In this document: positions 1 to 13,095 of the stretch, piece by piece | Position numbering within the stretch: the first letter of the stretch is position 1 | Layout of the letters: each line of letters begins with the position of its first letter | Origin: Gerris lacustris | Taxonomy: Eukaryota; Arthropoda; Insecta; Hemiptera; Gerridae | DNA length: 64,000 nucleotides | Direction: 5' to 3' | Assembly: GCA_951217055.1 (NCBI GenBank) | Contig: OX578283.1 | Coordinates: 29,759,427 to 29,823,426 of the forward strand | Notes under the pieces: generated by a model | Told to the model about the DNA's origin: nothing | Database searches by the model: none | Seen by the model: only the letters and a program-made list of their open reading frames with translations | Position numbers and translations under genes: made by a program

Positions 1-861
1 TTCAAAGTAAGTTACATCCAATGAAAATTGATGAAACTTAAATATTTAATTTAATTCTTGAAAAAGTGGATTCAGGATTCTTATTGTCTTTCACAACGCT
101 AGTTTTCAAAATACAGCTTTTTATGAAGGGAACTTAACTAAGATACAAACCCTAATTATATATAAGTTAAATTGCATAAACATGCGGATCAAACCTGTCG
201 TAAATCTAAAAAGCCAAACGAAGACTACATTTCCCCTCTTCTTTGTCCTACGACCCTGAAAACCTGCTACTTTTCAAGGACTCATATCTCCAATCAGATT
301 TGTAGGGGAACTATACAAGGATGTAGGAAACCCTCTTTTTGCGAAAGGGCCAAGTCCTTTTCAAAAGATCCAGCACCGTTTCTGAATCAACTTATTTCCT
401 TTTCACTCTTTTCGTACTCTTCGCATCTGTTTCGTTCACGGTCTTGTACCCTTAAATTTCCTCATTGTCTTGGTGTGGTAAAACAACCTAAAACCTATAA
501 TATGCGTTTATTATTTATGCAGTATTAAAGTTTGTATTTGCTCCTGATTTGTAGTGGAAAAATAATTTTAAAAAATCTGGTACCTCCGAAGAATTAAAAA
601 AAAAAACAGTTTTGTCGCTTTTTTCTCAGAACGCATCATTTTTACGAGGTGGCAAAATTAAAATTCGGATTCAGCACTCCATAAAACATAAAGAACGAAA
701 AATAAAATTACTACTGTATTTTTTTCTTTTACAGGTCTCTTTTTTTCACCTAATTACTGGACTATTATGGTTAGATTCGTATTTAAATCTAAAAAATTGT
801 CGGAACTGTCGGAATTGTCGGAACTGTTTTCGAGAGTTTTATGAGTAGTGCCACCAAACGT
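1..861. other. No recognisable gene
   Basis: AT-rich sequence. A frame of 118 codons at 172-528 has no recognisable domain and no splice or promoter support. A short CGGAACTGT repeat (four units) lies at 800-829. Confidence 0.5.
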
Positions 862-1110
862 AGAGCTAAATTCATTTCTCCACGGGCTACGATTTTCCTG
901 AACATATACTATGTCAAAATTCATTTCCGACATCGACCCACCATTCTAGGCTCTACGCGTCTGCACGACGGATAGAAATGTTTTAGTCTTTTTTGGAGTC
1001 AAAACACTTTAAGACCCACAAAACATGTAAATCTATCAAACTTTCAAAATCGGATTTTCGCCATCGCAATTCTTTCATTTATATATACTACATATATGAG
1101 AAAGTAAAAA
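862..1110 (-). repeat. HINE-like family B copy (diverged)
   Basis: In reverse it runs from the terminal hairpin (ACTTTCTCATATATG... near 1075-1110) through CGATGGCGAAAATCCGATTTTG to GAGAAATGAATTTAGCTC. The core reads CCGTCGTGCAGACGCGTAGAGCC rather than a full GTCT run. Confidence 0.7.
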
Positions 1111-1403
1111 AAAAAAAAAAAATAGAATAAAATTATTAATCTTGTAATTTGGTTTCGACCAGGATTTAGTGTAACTTTTAATGATAAAGCAATAAATTCG
1201 ATAGGGGTTCGTTATACTTATATTATGTAGTTATTAGACATCAATAAAGACAGGTTTCGACCTCTTTAATGGATCAGAATTATTCAAATTAAATCCGATT
1301 ACAACTGCCGTAACCAGTTTCTATAGCATTATATCTTGAATTTAAATTATTTGACTAACATCATTTTTTTTTCTTCTCCTTTATTTTCTAAAGGATTTTC
1401 TTC

Positions 1404-1464
1404 TTTTAAGTCATTCCTAGTGCACCTTTACTTCTAGTAAAGGTGCACTAGGAATGACTTAAAA
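1404..1464. repeat. Perfect 29-bp inverted repeat (hairpin)
   Basis: Arms 1404-1432 and 1436-1464 are exact reverse complements around a 3-base spacer. The arm runs TTTTAAGTCATTCCTAGTGC and on. I see no other copy in the window. It could be the core of a small MITE, or a cruciform or hairpin-forming site. Confidence 0.9.
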
Positions 1465-1966
1465 CAACTACAATTAAAATATTATGGAATTTGCCACATT
1501 TCTGAAATAAGAACTCGAAATGAATTGTATGTGTTAAGAATCTGGGTTCTACATATACCAATCACTTTATTCCTGAGTTCACCTGTTAAGGTTTGTTTAA
1601 AAAAGAGGCAAAGAAGTATCGTTGCACTAACTTGCCCTGTATTGATGCCAAAACATGGTTTTGAAAGTAAGATCTTGGAATCTTGGATGTTACTTAACTC
1701 ACCGTCTACAATCCACAATCTCACAATGCATCAAGAGAAAACCAGGAAGGTAAAACGGTGTCTATTTGCAGTTCAACCTTATACATAATGTGTCCGAGGT
1801 CTTATACCTATTAACCTTATTTAAAATTCTTGACTTTTTCAAACTGAATTTATTTATTAAATAGGTCAAATATGAAATTATAAATAACAATTTATATTTA
1901 TAAATCATACTAATAATTTATATTTATGAACTGACAAATAACTTCCTTCTTGTTCAAGGTTTTCGT

Positions 1967-2046
<80 letters not shown>

Positions 2047-2654
2047 AAATATATATAATATGTATTTTTATCTTTTCAAGATATTTACGAAATCCTTAAA
2101 ATGAAATTCTAGAAAAATTGGCAAAATTTTGAATGAAATGTGATCGATATGATACGATGAAAGTCATTGAATCCGTCAATCGATTTGTGTTTTTATATAG
2201 AAACAAGGTCAACTTGTTCACTTATCCGTTTATTCTCTTTCACTACAATACATTTGTTTGTTTTAATTAGTATTTGTCAATAGCTGTAAATATTTTAATC
2301 CCATTGATAAGCTCATATTTACTCAAGGATTAATTCATTTTTACTATGTACTTAAGTCACAAATTGTATTTTTAAATATATCACTAAGTAATACATTACT
2401 TTTAAATTGCTAATTGCTAATTGTATAATCAAAGTGTCCGGTTCACTTCATGACGCAAAAAAGTTACACATTCTTTATAATATTACTACTTGACAAGAAT
2501 TATAACCATGTTATGCAGGAGTTGCTAAAGTCTTACAAAACAGTCAATACAGAAAATTACAAGGTTCAATGCTAGAGGAAGAAAGCTATATCGAAATTAT
2601 ATGGCTTTAGATTTAAAGATCTGGGGATTGAGAGGTATCGAATTTAATAGCATA
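1465..2654. other. Unassigned AT-rich DNA
   Basis: Apart from the TA microsatellite, I see no gene or repeat I can name. The overlapping open frames at 1482-1788 on opposite strands show no known motif. Confidence 0.4.
1970..2038. repeat. (TA)n microsatellite
   Basis: About 34 uninterrupted TA units, followed by a short (TG)n tail. Confidence 0.97.
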
Positions 2655-2963
2655 CATTACGCGTCTAGTGCGGAAAGTAGCAGTTTGCATGCGAGTGTGG
2701 AGTTTGCACCCGAGCGACAGCGAAGGTAGTAATACCACACGAGCAAAGCAAAATGCAGTTTCGCAAGAGTTGCGTACCGTACTTTATCTACGATTGTTGG
2801 ATTTTTAATATTAAATAAAAAAAAATTAATATACTTCCTGTATGTAAGTTCGTATTTCTCTTTTGATAAAGATGACATTAATTCATTAGTTGTATTTTGT
2901 GTCGAATTAATTATTTCGGGAAGAGTATTATTCTCCTCATTTTCGTCATAATGACGCATATAT
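2655..2963 (-). repeat. Crypton-like N-terminal fragment in an interspersed repeat, copy 1
   Basis: Minus-strand frame of 100 codons with DENEENNTLPEIINS, then LMSSLSKEKYELTYRKYIN. Two further copies (26.4 and 30.4 kb) show the same arrangement ending at ACATTACGCGT. The SKEKYE-x-x-Y-x-x-F/Y pattern resembles the N-terminus of tyrosine-recombinase (Crypton-type) proteins; this is an inference. The frame then runs into the non-coding GTGCGGAAAGTAG end block, so it is a deleted, non-coding derivative. Confidence 0.6.
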
Positions 2964-3317
2964 CACTCATTATATTTATATATAAATATTTGTATATAAT
3001 TAACAATGGCCTGTACATATCTTTACTTTAGCTTATCCACGCTATTATATACAATCCAAGTCCCATGATATTTGATTATAATTAATATCCAGTGAGACTA
3101 ATTTTAGTTGTTATAGCTTCTCGTTTATATTTGGAGAATAAACTCTACTTTAATACTCCAGAAAAATAAACTACATATTACATTTCATAAAACTAAACTA
3201 AAAGATAATATTTATTCGTTTTATTTTTGAAATCCTTTTCCAACCATATTTCTAAATAATATTCGATACCACCAACAATTGAGGTAGTTTACACTTGGAG
3301 CTTTTTTTAATGTTTTC

Positions 3318-3890
3318 AAAAATAGACTGCCAATTGGTGTGGCACATAGCTTCCTCGCATACTATCACGTACTTTATTGATTTTATGCTTTTACAAGCCA
3401 TTATACTCTAATTTGTTTCATTATTTCAAAAGTTAGCAAATCAATTTAGCAAAAGTTAAAGAGCGTAGACGGTTCAAATTAATCTGGGGCTATCTGCAGG
3501 TTACTTTCGATAAACTATACAAATTTCAAACAAATCAGATAAATATTTATGAAGCTGTAGGTGTAAATAAATGTATGTTTGTGCGCATGTGGAAGAAAAC
3601 AAATGAGCGCGAAAGGTTAAAACTTATATGGGGCCAACAATGAGCTAATTATGACCTACCATACTAATTTAATTAAAATCGGATGTCTAGTTTTTAAGAT
3701 ATGTTGGTTCGCAAAAATTGAGTGACAGACCGACAGGCTGTGACAGACACGGGACCAAAAATGTTCTCTGATGTCTGAAACGAATTTCTGTCTTGGAATT
3801 TTTGAAATCGTAGATATAAAATATTTTCGTTCTTCAGAACGATCACATAGCTTCCCTTACCTTCGGTAAGCTCAGAAGCAATAATCAAGG
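3318..3890 (-). repeat. HINE-like family A copy
   Basis: In reverse: terminal hairpin TTGCTTCTGAGCTTACCGAAGG, TGATCGTTCTGAAGAACG, CAGACATCAGAGAACATTTT, the GTCTGTC...GTCGGTCTGTC core, then ATTAGCTCATTGTTGGCCCC and the end GGAAGCTATGTGCCACACCAA. About 570 bp, near complete. Confidence 0.85.
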
Positions 3891-5817
3891 AACTAATAAA
3901 ACATTTTTAGTGGTTTTAGAACAAGCAGGAGTTTTTTTAAGAAATTTCTTATTCTAGAAAACCTTAACCAACAAAATGGAAGTAATTTTAAACATATATT
4001 TAAACATAGGCATATAGTAATCACGTACAAGAATATGTTTAGGAGTGTTTTTGCATGGAACTAGTTAACTATTTTGTTCACGTCTGACCTTACTTAGTAA
4101 CAGTTATACGTGTATCATTATAGCTTACTAATGAGAGAAGGTCTGGTGCGTTCTAAAATCTTCCTTTTACAATAGTCTCTTTGTTCCCTTATATTTCTCA
4201 CTAATTAGCTTCAGGATGTACTAATTTCAATGCACATCTCAAACTATTCTTACATATTTGCAAAATGATTCTAAGACTATAGTGATGTAGCGCATAAAGA
4301 AGGAAACATTTTTCGGAGAAAAACTTACATATTCTTAAATTACCTTAGAGAGCATAAGAGCTTTAAGAGCTTGAAAATGATGTGTAAACATAACACCATG
4401 TAAACATCAACTTTTTTCAACGTCCTCTAATAATAGTTGCATATACGTTTCCTGCTCTTGAACGATGTATAACATGTTTGCTGACTAAAATCTTTTTTAG
4501 TCGTCTGCCATAAAGGACGCCATTTTAAAAATTTTAAGTGTAAAATTTCCTAAAACGTTATAATTGTCAAAAAAAATGTTATGCACCTGTGTGCCAAATT
4601 TCGTTCAAGTCTGTAAATTTAGGCGCTAGTTATCGTTAGACAAACAGACAAACTTTTAAACTCCTAACACTCTGAAATGAAAAAAATCACTTATGCTTCT
4701 TTCAATAAATTTCTATTTAAAAACATATTTGCTTATTTAAACTATACAACGTTTCTCCAAAATATAGGGGAAAATTTTGGTTTCATTATAAAAAGCTTGA
4801 TGGTCCATAGAGTTCAATACCACAGCTCCAGGTGGATTTCACAAAGGAATTGTGGTTTGGGAGCTTGCTTGAGCTTATAATTAATTTAAGACGATCTGCT
4901 CAAAGTTTTAATAGCTTAATTTAAATATTAAATTTTTATAAAATATATCAACTTATTTGGTAATATATGCTTCAGAGAAAGATGGTTTGTAGAGTAAAAT
5001 TATGATTTTTGCTTTCCTCTTTCATTGAGAACTGATAAGCTAAGAACTACTGTAAAAAGGTGCGGTGCTTGAGTGGTACGATAGCTAAAAAGCAATCATG
5101 ATTGAAAAGAATTATAGTAGTTGCTACCATCCAACGATAAATGAATTTGTTTAGGTTAAATCGAGTTTTGACAATGAGTTGAGTTCATGTTATTTTACGA
5201 ACTTTGACAGAAATACTCATTTTAACAATACTTCAATTGTCCATTGAACATTCCCTCGCTTTCAATCGATAAAAATAGAGTCTATTGATATAGTTATATA
5301 GTAGTTACTACTTGATGATATTATGTTATCTAACTCTATAGTCAAATCTAATCTTATTTGTGATTGAGCACAGTCAATTCTGTGTGACTTTAATATTGGT
5401 CAATCTTTATTCCCTTAACCTGTTTCGTTAATGATTGGTTAGCTCTAAATAAATGGAATAAAAAAATTAAAAAATCTATAAATTTAAAGCTTATTAATTA
5501 TTAATGTCAATTATTTTAAGCTAAGGTTTATTAAAGCTTTTTATCGTTTGTTATCAATCGGTTTATTTTTTGATTATCAAACGCAATATTTAATTATAGC
5601 GAGCAAATATCGATGAGTTTGGTTAGTGATCATAAGAAACCTAATTAATTTTGATTCTTTGAATTTTAATATACGAGTTATATAATATACTCGCATGTTC
5701 CTACCGAGATTTTGTAGAACTAACTGATATTTTGTTACGTATAAATCCGAAAATATAGTGGTTTAGTGACAATCAACTGTTCAATCTCAGAAAACACATT
5801 TTACTTTCTGACATACT
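3891..5817. other. Unassigned AT-rich DNA
   Basis: Nothing recognisable except the family C fragment at 4,440-4,665. Confidence 0.4.
4440..4665 (-). repeat. HINE-like family C fragment (diverged)
   Basis: In reverse: TTTGTCTGTTTGTCTAACG, ACTTGAACGAAATTTGGCAC, ACAGGTGCATAAC, AATGGCGTCC and ACTAAAAAAGATTTTAGTC, matching the middle of family C at low identity. Confidence 0.6.
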
Positions 5818-6240
5818 TAATATGTGTGGTAGCACGAAAATTCGATTTTGAGATTTTGTTGGGCTTTCAAATTTTAAGTCCTAAAAAGTGGTTTTTAAAA
5901 AATGTCGGCCGCTATTCTGTGCATAACGTGGAACAATAAACTTCCGGATGTCGATGAATTTTGGCGAATATGTTGATTAATACATTCTAAAATCTAGTCC
6001 GTTTAAATGCGAATCTAACCAAATAAGTCTTTACCCCGGTAAAAATCTTGTTCTTAAGGACATAGCTATAAATACGGGAAGGTGAGAGGCCGGGTTCGAT
6101 GCTTCACTGGGAAGGTGTTATTTTTATGGTAAATTTTGATAAAATGTGGAATAATATTTAAATGTAATCCCGAAAACATAAAACAACTACCAAATGGAAA
6201 ATACTGGACCACGTAATTATTTACTCGTATAAGATATGTC
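5818..6240 (+). repeat. HINE-like family B copy
   Basis: Starts TGGTAGCACGAAAATTCGA and includes TCTAAAATCTAGTCCGTTTAAATGCGAATC, the GGGTTCGATGC B-box-like motif near 6090-6105 and the AAATGGAAAATACTGGACCA end block. The microsatellite core is deleted. Confidence 0.72.
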
Positions 6241-6299
6241 GTATGCGTTTTATCGGACAGATCTATTTTACTTTACTATTTAAATCGAAAATTCTATTT

Positions 6300-6805
6300 T
6301 GATATTTTTATGGATTTACACGATTTGAGGTCCCCTGAGTCCAAAAAAGTGGTTTTTAAAAAATGTCTGTCTGTGCAGACGCCTGGAGCCCTACTTGGCC
6401 GAAATTTGGCATACATGTACAGAAAAATCATACGCATCAGCGAATTAAAAAAATTAATATTAGCTTTGAATCAAAAACTCTGAAAAAACGTGAAAAAAAA
6501 AAAAATATTTTTCGAAAACGGTTCCGACGATTTTTATTAACTAATTCTAAAATGTAGTCCATTTAAATGCGAATCTTACGATAAAAGCCGTTTCCCCGGG
6601 AAAGATCTAGTTCGTGAGAAAATAGCTTTAAACGCGGATGGAGAGGGGCGAGTTCGATTCCCCACTTAGAAGTTGTTATTCTGGTAAAATTTTAATCAAA
6701 ATGTCAATAATAAATGTACATACGAAAACTAATAAATGGAAAACATTGGGCTAAGTAATTATTAACTTGTATATGAGAAAGTTTGTCTGAGTTGATATTT
6801 TTTTT
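6300..6805 (+). repeat. HINE-like family B copy
   Basis: Follows directly in the same orientation: GATTTGAGGTCCCCTGAGTCC, GTCTGTCTGTGCAGACGCC, TGGAGCC, GAAAACGGTTCCGACGA, GAGTTCGATTCCCC (6650-6663) and the terminal CTTGTATATGAGAAAGTTTG. The terminal hairpin is absent, so the 5.8 and 6.3 kb copies may be pieces of one rearranged pair. Confidence 0.78.
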
Positions 6806-8411
6806 AAAAATATTCCTTTCTCTAAATAAGATATGAGAATTAAGTAAATTTTTTTTTAACGCAAATTTTTGTTCCTAAAGATGCATTATTTAAAATAAAA
6901 GTTATACATATTGGTAAATAATTGTTTGTTAAATATATTTATTTTTAGCACACAATAATTAAATATTATTTTTATGTCAATTAACGAATCCTCTTAATTT
7001 AAAATAGTTTATTTTTAAATAAACAGGTGTTTTTTACTGAGGTATATACCTGGCTTATTCTTAGAGTGTGACTAAGACCAAAGGACTGTAGACTCCCTTC
7101 CCAGTTAGCCACCTGAAAATGTCATCCCATTATTTGGTTCTTTATTTATTTTTTTCTGCTTTCTTAAATTCTTCTGTTTTTTGTCATCTAATTAAAGTTA
7201 TTTCGTTTACATTGTTGAAAAATCTACGCTAACTTTATAAAACTTGAGGTATTCCAACTCAATAAAATTAAATTAATAAATTTAAATAATAAAATAATAC
7301 GGTTTTAATTGTTAAACAATAATTATTAACCGTTTAAACAGCAATGAAGTAACAAATAAAATAGTTAAATCATAATTATTAACCGTTTAAACAGCAATGA
7401 AGTAACAAATAAAATAGTTAAATCATAATTATTAACCGTTTAAACAGCAATGAAGTAACAAATAAAATAGTTAAATCATAATTATTAACCGTTTAAACAG
7501 CAATGAAGTAACAAATAAAAATAAACCATTTATTTTACCTTTGACACTTACGAGCAATTAAAATACACTTATAAATTACTTAAAGAATTACATGTGAATA
7601 TTTTTTATCTCAGTTTATCAAATTTAAAAAATGAATTGTCCTAACTCAGATAAAGGTTCATGTTGTTCTTACTTTGCAAATAACACCATGATATTTAATT
7701 GGCCTAAAAATATCACTAGTGGAAGCAATACGTCAGACTTTAGATCTTTTGCTATACATATTGCACAAGAGCCAATCCACGCTTATACATCTATGGCTGC
7801 AATATTCGTTTCTGTAAATGTTATTTATAGTAAATTATCATATTATAATTTAATTCAGTATAATAGATGCTGGTAGCTCAATTAAAAAGAAAATATTAAA
7901 AATATAAATTTTGATTTGCAAACGTAGGAAAAACCACAGGTATTTTAATAATAATATAGATAGATTAAATTATTTTCTTTCATGGCACAAACAATAATTA
8001 TAAATATCATAAATAAAGAGTTGTAATTACAAAACCGCTAAAAAATATATATATATTTGTAATTACAAATAGAGCTATAGTTACAAAGAAATAGTGTTAT
8101 AATGGCACCACTTAACGAATAGTAAGAAGAAACCAGCATCATGTATCATTTGTTGGTATCGCTAAGGAGAGCAGTCCTACTAAATAAGTAAACCAAATTT
8201 CATTGAAATCAGTACTCAGTACTGATGGTAAGTTTTGGCTAAATTGTAAACATACATATACCATTGAACCATAAGTCCAGGGAAAAGTTTAGTTCCTGAG
8301 ATATTGAATAAAGACAAATTTGACCTCACTGGAAATTGAAATTTACAAGATTCGTCAGATTATGTCACACATTTTTTTCTTATTTATTTGTTCGGTTTCT
8401 TTGAGATATAA
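6806..8411. other. Unassigned DNA around the 53-bp minisatellite
   Basis: An 81-codon frame at 7631-7876 has no recognised domain. 8,100-8,400 has the style of an interspersed repeat but no second copy was found. Confidence 0.4.
7319..7520. repeat. 53-bp minisatellite, 3.8 copies
   Basis: Units start at 7319, 7372, 7425 and 7478. The unit includes AACCGTTTAAACAGCAATGA and ends ATAGTTAAATC. The first three copies look identical, so the expansion is recent. Confidence 0.93.
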
Positions 8412-9150
8412 TTAAGTTATAAGTCCCCCCTCCCTCTTAACTTTTGAACGGTTTGAGATAAATTAATGAAACTTAGGCGGTCTGTGCCATGTAAAGGAAA
8501 GTTTGGTTTCATGCAATCGCGCATTAGGGGCAACCCCCCATTTTGCCCCTAGGCCACTTAACTTCAAAATTTCAAACTGGAGTGTATATTTTTGGTAGCA
8601 GATTTGGAACCTACGGCAAAAAATAAAAATATTTTACTTCAAACTTTTTTTTCGATCTTCCAATATTTGTACCCCCTGTAGGGGGGCAATGGTATAAAAA
8701 ATGGTCTATTTTAGCGCCTGGGGGCAAAATGGAGGTTGCCCCTAGTACGCGAGTGAATGAATACACACTTCTCATTTCATGGATCAGATCCCCTAAGTTC
8801 CATTACTTTACTTTAAACCGTTTATATTTTATAATGATATAATAATAATAATAAAATAATAAGTGTTATTTATTTTACTATTTTTGAAGGGTTATTTTGC
8901 TATCTTTGCTCTCCTATAGGGGGCGAAATATTGGAGATAGAAAATATGCTATCAAAAATATACACTCCAATTTGAAATTTTGAAGTTGGGTGTCCTGGGG
9001 GCGAAGTGGGTGGTTGCCCCTAGTGCGCGATTACATGATAACAAACTTCCCTTTGCATGGTAGAGATCCCCCAAGTTTCATTAATTTATCACTAACCGTT
9101 CAAAAGTTAAGAGGGGGGGGGGGACTTTTGGACCGCCCTGTTTAATGTAC
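8412..9150. mobile_element. Foldback element with long inverted arms
   Basis: The left arm (about 8,412-8,700) is the inverted partner of the right arm (about 8,885-9,140): CTCTTAACTTTTGAACGGTT, ATAAATTAATGAAACTT, AATCGCGCA.TAGGGGCAACC, AACTTCAAAATTTCAAA.TGG and AGTGTATATTTTTG.TAGCA all occur on both. A third, shorter copy of the arm (8,710-8,825) sits between them in right-arm orientation. No ORF. Transcribed, it would fold into a long hairpin. Confidence 0.82.
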
Positions 9151-9659
9151 AATTTCCTTCGATTTATACTACATATTATATTTTTTATTATTTTTGACAC
9201 AATAAAAGTTATGAAAGTTTTATGGTCAAAAACTTCATATATGAATAACATCGTTTATTTATTATGGATTGTTATCATAATTGAATAAATATGTAGAGAG
9301 CTTTATAATATTATTCAATATTTTTACTGTTGTCAAAGACCATTTTATTGGATTTTTTTAAATATCAATTTGTTGATTCAGTTAATTGTTTTTATTACAA
9401 ATCATAAATTATTTCTAATATAATACTTAGTTGGGTCATTAAGGATGTAAAAATATGAAGATCACTGCATAAACAGGCTATATTTCGCCCCCCTCCTAAA
9501 TTATTTAATAATAATAATTATTTAATAAATTATTTCTATAATGATACTAATGATGTATTAAAATATTTATAATATAATATGAAAAAGTTTTAAGGATTGA
9601 CTAGCAGTAGTGTACAGTCAGAAAAAAAAACCACGCGAATGTTAAGTTAAACTTTATGC

Positions 9660-10450
9660 ATTATATGGAGAATTGGAGGTTATTGGGACATATAATAACA
9701 CCATTAGTATAAAATATTGTATTAATATTTTGAACGAAAACAAAAATTAAAATTACGATACTAAAAAATAAAAAAATAAAATAAAAATCTTGTGATGTTT
9801 GAAAAAACCTGTGCACTAAATATGTGGGAAGACAGTTGGAGAAGAAGAATATGCGGGTAAAAAGTTTTATGCGATTCATGCGAGATAAAGTTCGATAAAA
9901 AGGGAAAATGCTGCAAATAACTTTAAATTAGCTACCGAAAACATGAAAGAAACTTCGTGTATAAACATTTTTAGAAATTTAAATGGGTTGTACTGTCTTA
10001 GTTGCGCCTATTACCACTAGGCGCAAACAGATATCATTAAGATAAGAAAAATTATATTTTCAAAATTGGTAGTTAAGTAGGCGTTCCAAAAGATTGGCAG
10101 ACTCTTGATATTTTCCTAATATCAAAATCTACATTGTTCGATTCAGTGCCACCCATTGAGTTCATTTTGCGTGAAATCGCAGCAAAGATACTTTGTTTTG
10201 GAAGTCAGGGGTACAAAAATTGTTCCTATAATACAATGTTCTGTGTAACTCGAGATGCAACGAATCCACATCGTTTTTAATTAATAAATCAATTAGTATA
10301 ATTATTTTTAGGACAAGTAAATCGATTTGATAAATCAAGTACACATTTAGTCGTCATCTGAGTTTTGATCAAATCCCTAGTAGTAATTTGGCCAAATAAG
10401 TAATTTAATTAGAACCCTCGCACATATATACTCAACGGGACTAATACTAC
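9660..10450 (+). mobile_element. Second relic of the zinc-finger transposon
   Basis: Shares with the 57-kb relic the TGTTTG.AAAAA.CCTGTGCAC block (9,790-9,820), AAATTAGCTACCG.AAA...GAAAGAAAC (9,927-9,955) and the TIR-like part at 10,320-10,445 (CAAGTACACATTTAG, GAGTTTTGAT, AATTTAATTA). It has the same orientation but is more decayed. The left TIR is not recognisable. Confidence 0.5.
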
Positions 10451-10856
10451 CTATACAGACTAAGTGTTCTTACAGAAGAACACCATTTCTAACAGAAGCA
10501 AAATTTTCCTTTTCACATATTTAATAAAAAGAAAAACATTTGATTGTATTAAGTTATTGCAATATGACGTAAGATTAAGATTAATTTATTAAGATATTGC
10601 TACATCATGTATATATTAAAATTATTTAGTATGATGGTAAGCATTAAAGATTAGTTGTTACTAGATGTAGTAAGATCTCGTAAGGTTCTGATTATTTGTA
10701 ATTATATAGAAGTAGTTACATCAAGTTGGATTAAAATTAGTTACATTATGATGGAGTAACATTGTGCAATATTAAGATTAGACGTTTCTGTAGAAGCAGT
10801 ATTAAGAAATAGATGCAGAATTAGATTATCAATAGTTGTGCAGTATAAATAATTAT

Positions 10857-11432
10857 ATTGCTTCCGAGCTTACCGAAGGTAACAGAAGCTATGTGATCGT
10901 TCTGAAGAACAAAAAAATTTTAGGTCCCCGATTTCAAAAAATTTTCCAAGACAGAAATCCGTTTCAGACATCAGGGAACATTTTTGGTTCCGTGTTTGTC
11001 TGTCGGTCTGTCGTTCAATTTTTGCGAACCAACATATCTTAAAACCTACACGTCTGATTTTAATGAAATTTGGATGGTAGGCCATAATTAGTTTATTGTT
11101 GGTGCCATAAGTTTCAACCTTCTGCGCTAATTTGTTTTTCTTCCACATGCCCACAAACATATATTTATTTACACCTATAGCTTCAAAAGTACTTATCTGA
11201 TTTGTATGAAACGTTTATAGTTTATTGAAAGTAGTCCGCAGATAGCACTAGACTAAATTGAACCGTCTGCGCTCTTTAACTTTTGCTAAATTGACTCTTT
11301 AATTTATGTAAAAAATTCAAACAATTTTGACAGATTAAAAAAACGGGGGAAATAATTAGACAATAATGGCTTGTAAAACTACATGATAAGATGCGAGGAA
11401 GCTATGTGCCACACCAATTAGCAGCCTATTTT
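10857..11432 (+). repeat. HINE-like family A copy
   Basis: A full-length forward copy. The hairpin GCTTCCGAGCTTACCGAAGG is at 10861, the TTGTCTGTCGGTCTGTCG core near 10997-11015, and the GGAAGCTATGTGCCACACCAA end at 11398-11418. Open frames here on both strands are repeat-derived. Confidence 0.87.
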
Positions 11433-12565
11433 CTACATATTATATTATATGTGTATATTATACATATTATGATTTCTTTTGTTTTAACTAATCAATATAC
11501 TTTGGCGGATATTTATTATTTAAACAAAGTTAGGAAAGACAACATTTATTTTAGTACCAACAATATATAAAACGTATTCTTGAGCATCACTGTCGTATAT
11601 ATTCGTCAGAGTGAATATTATTTACCTATATACATTACCCACCTTTGAAAAGAACTGAACTAGTACTACACGCGGAATGACAATAAGAGTCGCATGTATT
11701 CGAATATAAACCTATAATTTTTATCACTGTAATGGTCACTCGGAAGTGAGCAATTTATTGCTATACAACACGTTATCCTATGTTTGCCAGCTAATTATCA
11801 GTTACATCTCTTCCTTCTCAAACTATTGGATCTACTGCATTGTATATATTCATAATATACAATTAGTTTGTTGGTTTATCTACATTTGCTTTTTTTTTAT
11901 ACATATATTAACTTTTTTAAATAAAACGTAAACAAAGTCACTATAATAACTGGGAATTACATAATTCTTGCCTGAAGTTGAGTCATTCGCAACATTTGTT
12001 TATCGATGTATGAATTATTATAAAGTAGCAAATAAGCTAGTTAGTTTCTTGGTGGTGTGAATTACATATTTTACTCTAATTTTTCTTATTTTGCATTATT
12101 GGTTTTATCTAACTGATACTATATAGTTAACAATATAAATCAAATAAAAGTAAATAATAGTCAATCCTACTAATACAATATGAATTACAATAAAAATTTA
12201 CATAGTCATTTACATCATCAACATAGTCAAAATTACATACTCAAAATTGATAGTGATTAGCTTGTTTTATAAGTGGATATCAATCGTGGAGACATAAAAC
12301 TATTATTAAAGGTTATTTAAGGGTAAAAAGCAAAATCAAAGACTGCTATGGCCAAAAATAAATTGTGGATATTACTTGAATGTAATTTGTTGGAAATTCT
12401 TTGTGCCAATTATTAGTATTTAATATTTAATTTAAATTTACAAAAGAGAAGAAACAATGCATTTTTTAAATTAATAACTCAAAAAAATATTACATGCGGA
12501 ATTAGTTTTATCCTTGAGAAAATATTTTCAAGAAATTTGCAAAATAAGTTAATTAAGAAAATAAT
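11433..12565. other. Unassigned AT-rich DNA
   Basis: No gene, TIR or repeat recognised. Confidence 0.4.
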
Positions 12566-13095
12566 AGTCTGCCAGTTAGTGTGACACATATCTTTCTCGC
12601 ATCCTATCACGTATTGTATTGTTATGCTTTTATAACCTATTATTGTATATTTATTTAATATTTTCCTCATTTTTCTTCCGAGCGTACCGGAAGTAACAAA
12701 AGCTGTGTGATAGTCTAAAGAACGAAAATATTTATGTCTCCTATTTCAAAAATTCTATGACAGAAATCCGTTTTTTGATATTAGGGAACACTTTTGGTTC
12801 CGTGTCTGTCATCCAACATGTTTGCGAAGTGCCACATTAATTGGTAGACTGTCTTTAAACGTATTCGTCTCATTTTTAAAAAATTTGAATGGTTTGTCGA
12901 AAGTAGCTCGCTGACAGCCACAGATAAGTAAAATAAGCAAACAATTTTGACAGATGAAAATAAATGGGGAAACAATTAAATAAATTATACTATAATGGGT
13001 TGTAAAGTAATGGGCACAGAAAGTTGAAACTTGCATTGGACCAACAATGTGCTAATTATAATCTACCACATAAATTTTATAAAATCGGATGGTGG
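12566..13095. repeat. Rearranged HINE-like family A copies
   Basis: A reverse end block (TAGTCTGCCAGTTAGTGTG) is followed by a forward hairpin block (CTTCCGAGCGTACCGGAAG at 12675), then pieces out of order, and another end block before 13,095. It looks like two copies broken and joined. Confidence 0.65.

Noticed and set aside
172..528. 118-codon frame at the left edge
   Set aside because: No motif, no splice or promoter context, and composition like non-coding DNA.
6650..6665. tRNA gene suggested by GAGTTCGATTCCCC (and similar sites in family B)
   Set aside because: No cloverleaf can be drawn around it; the motif sits within an interspersed repeat.
7631..7876. 81-codon frame
   Set aside because: No recognisable domain or signal peptide; likely chance.
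10836..11160. Open frames in both directions at 10.9 kb, also at 40.2 and 52.7 kb
   Set aside because: All fall in family A repeats and differ between copies; no protein family matches.
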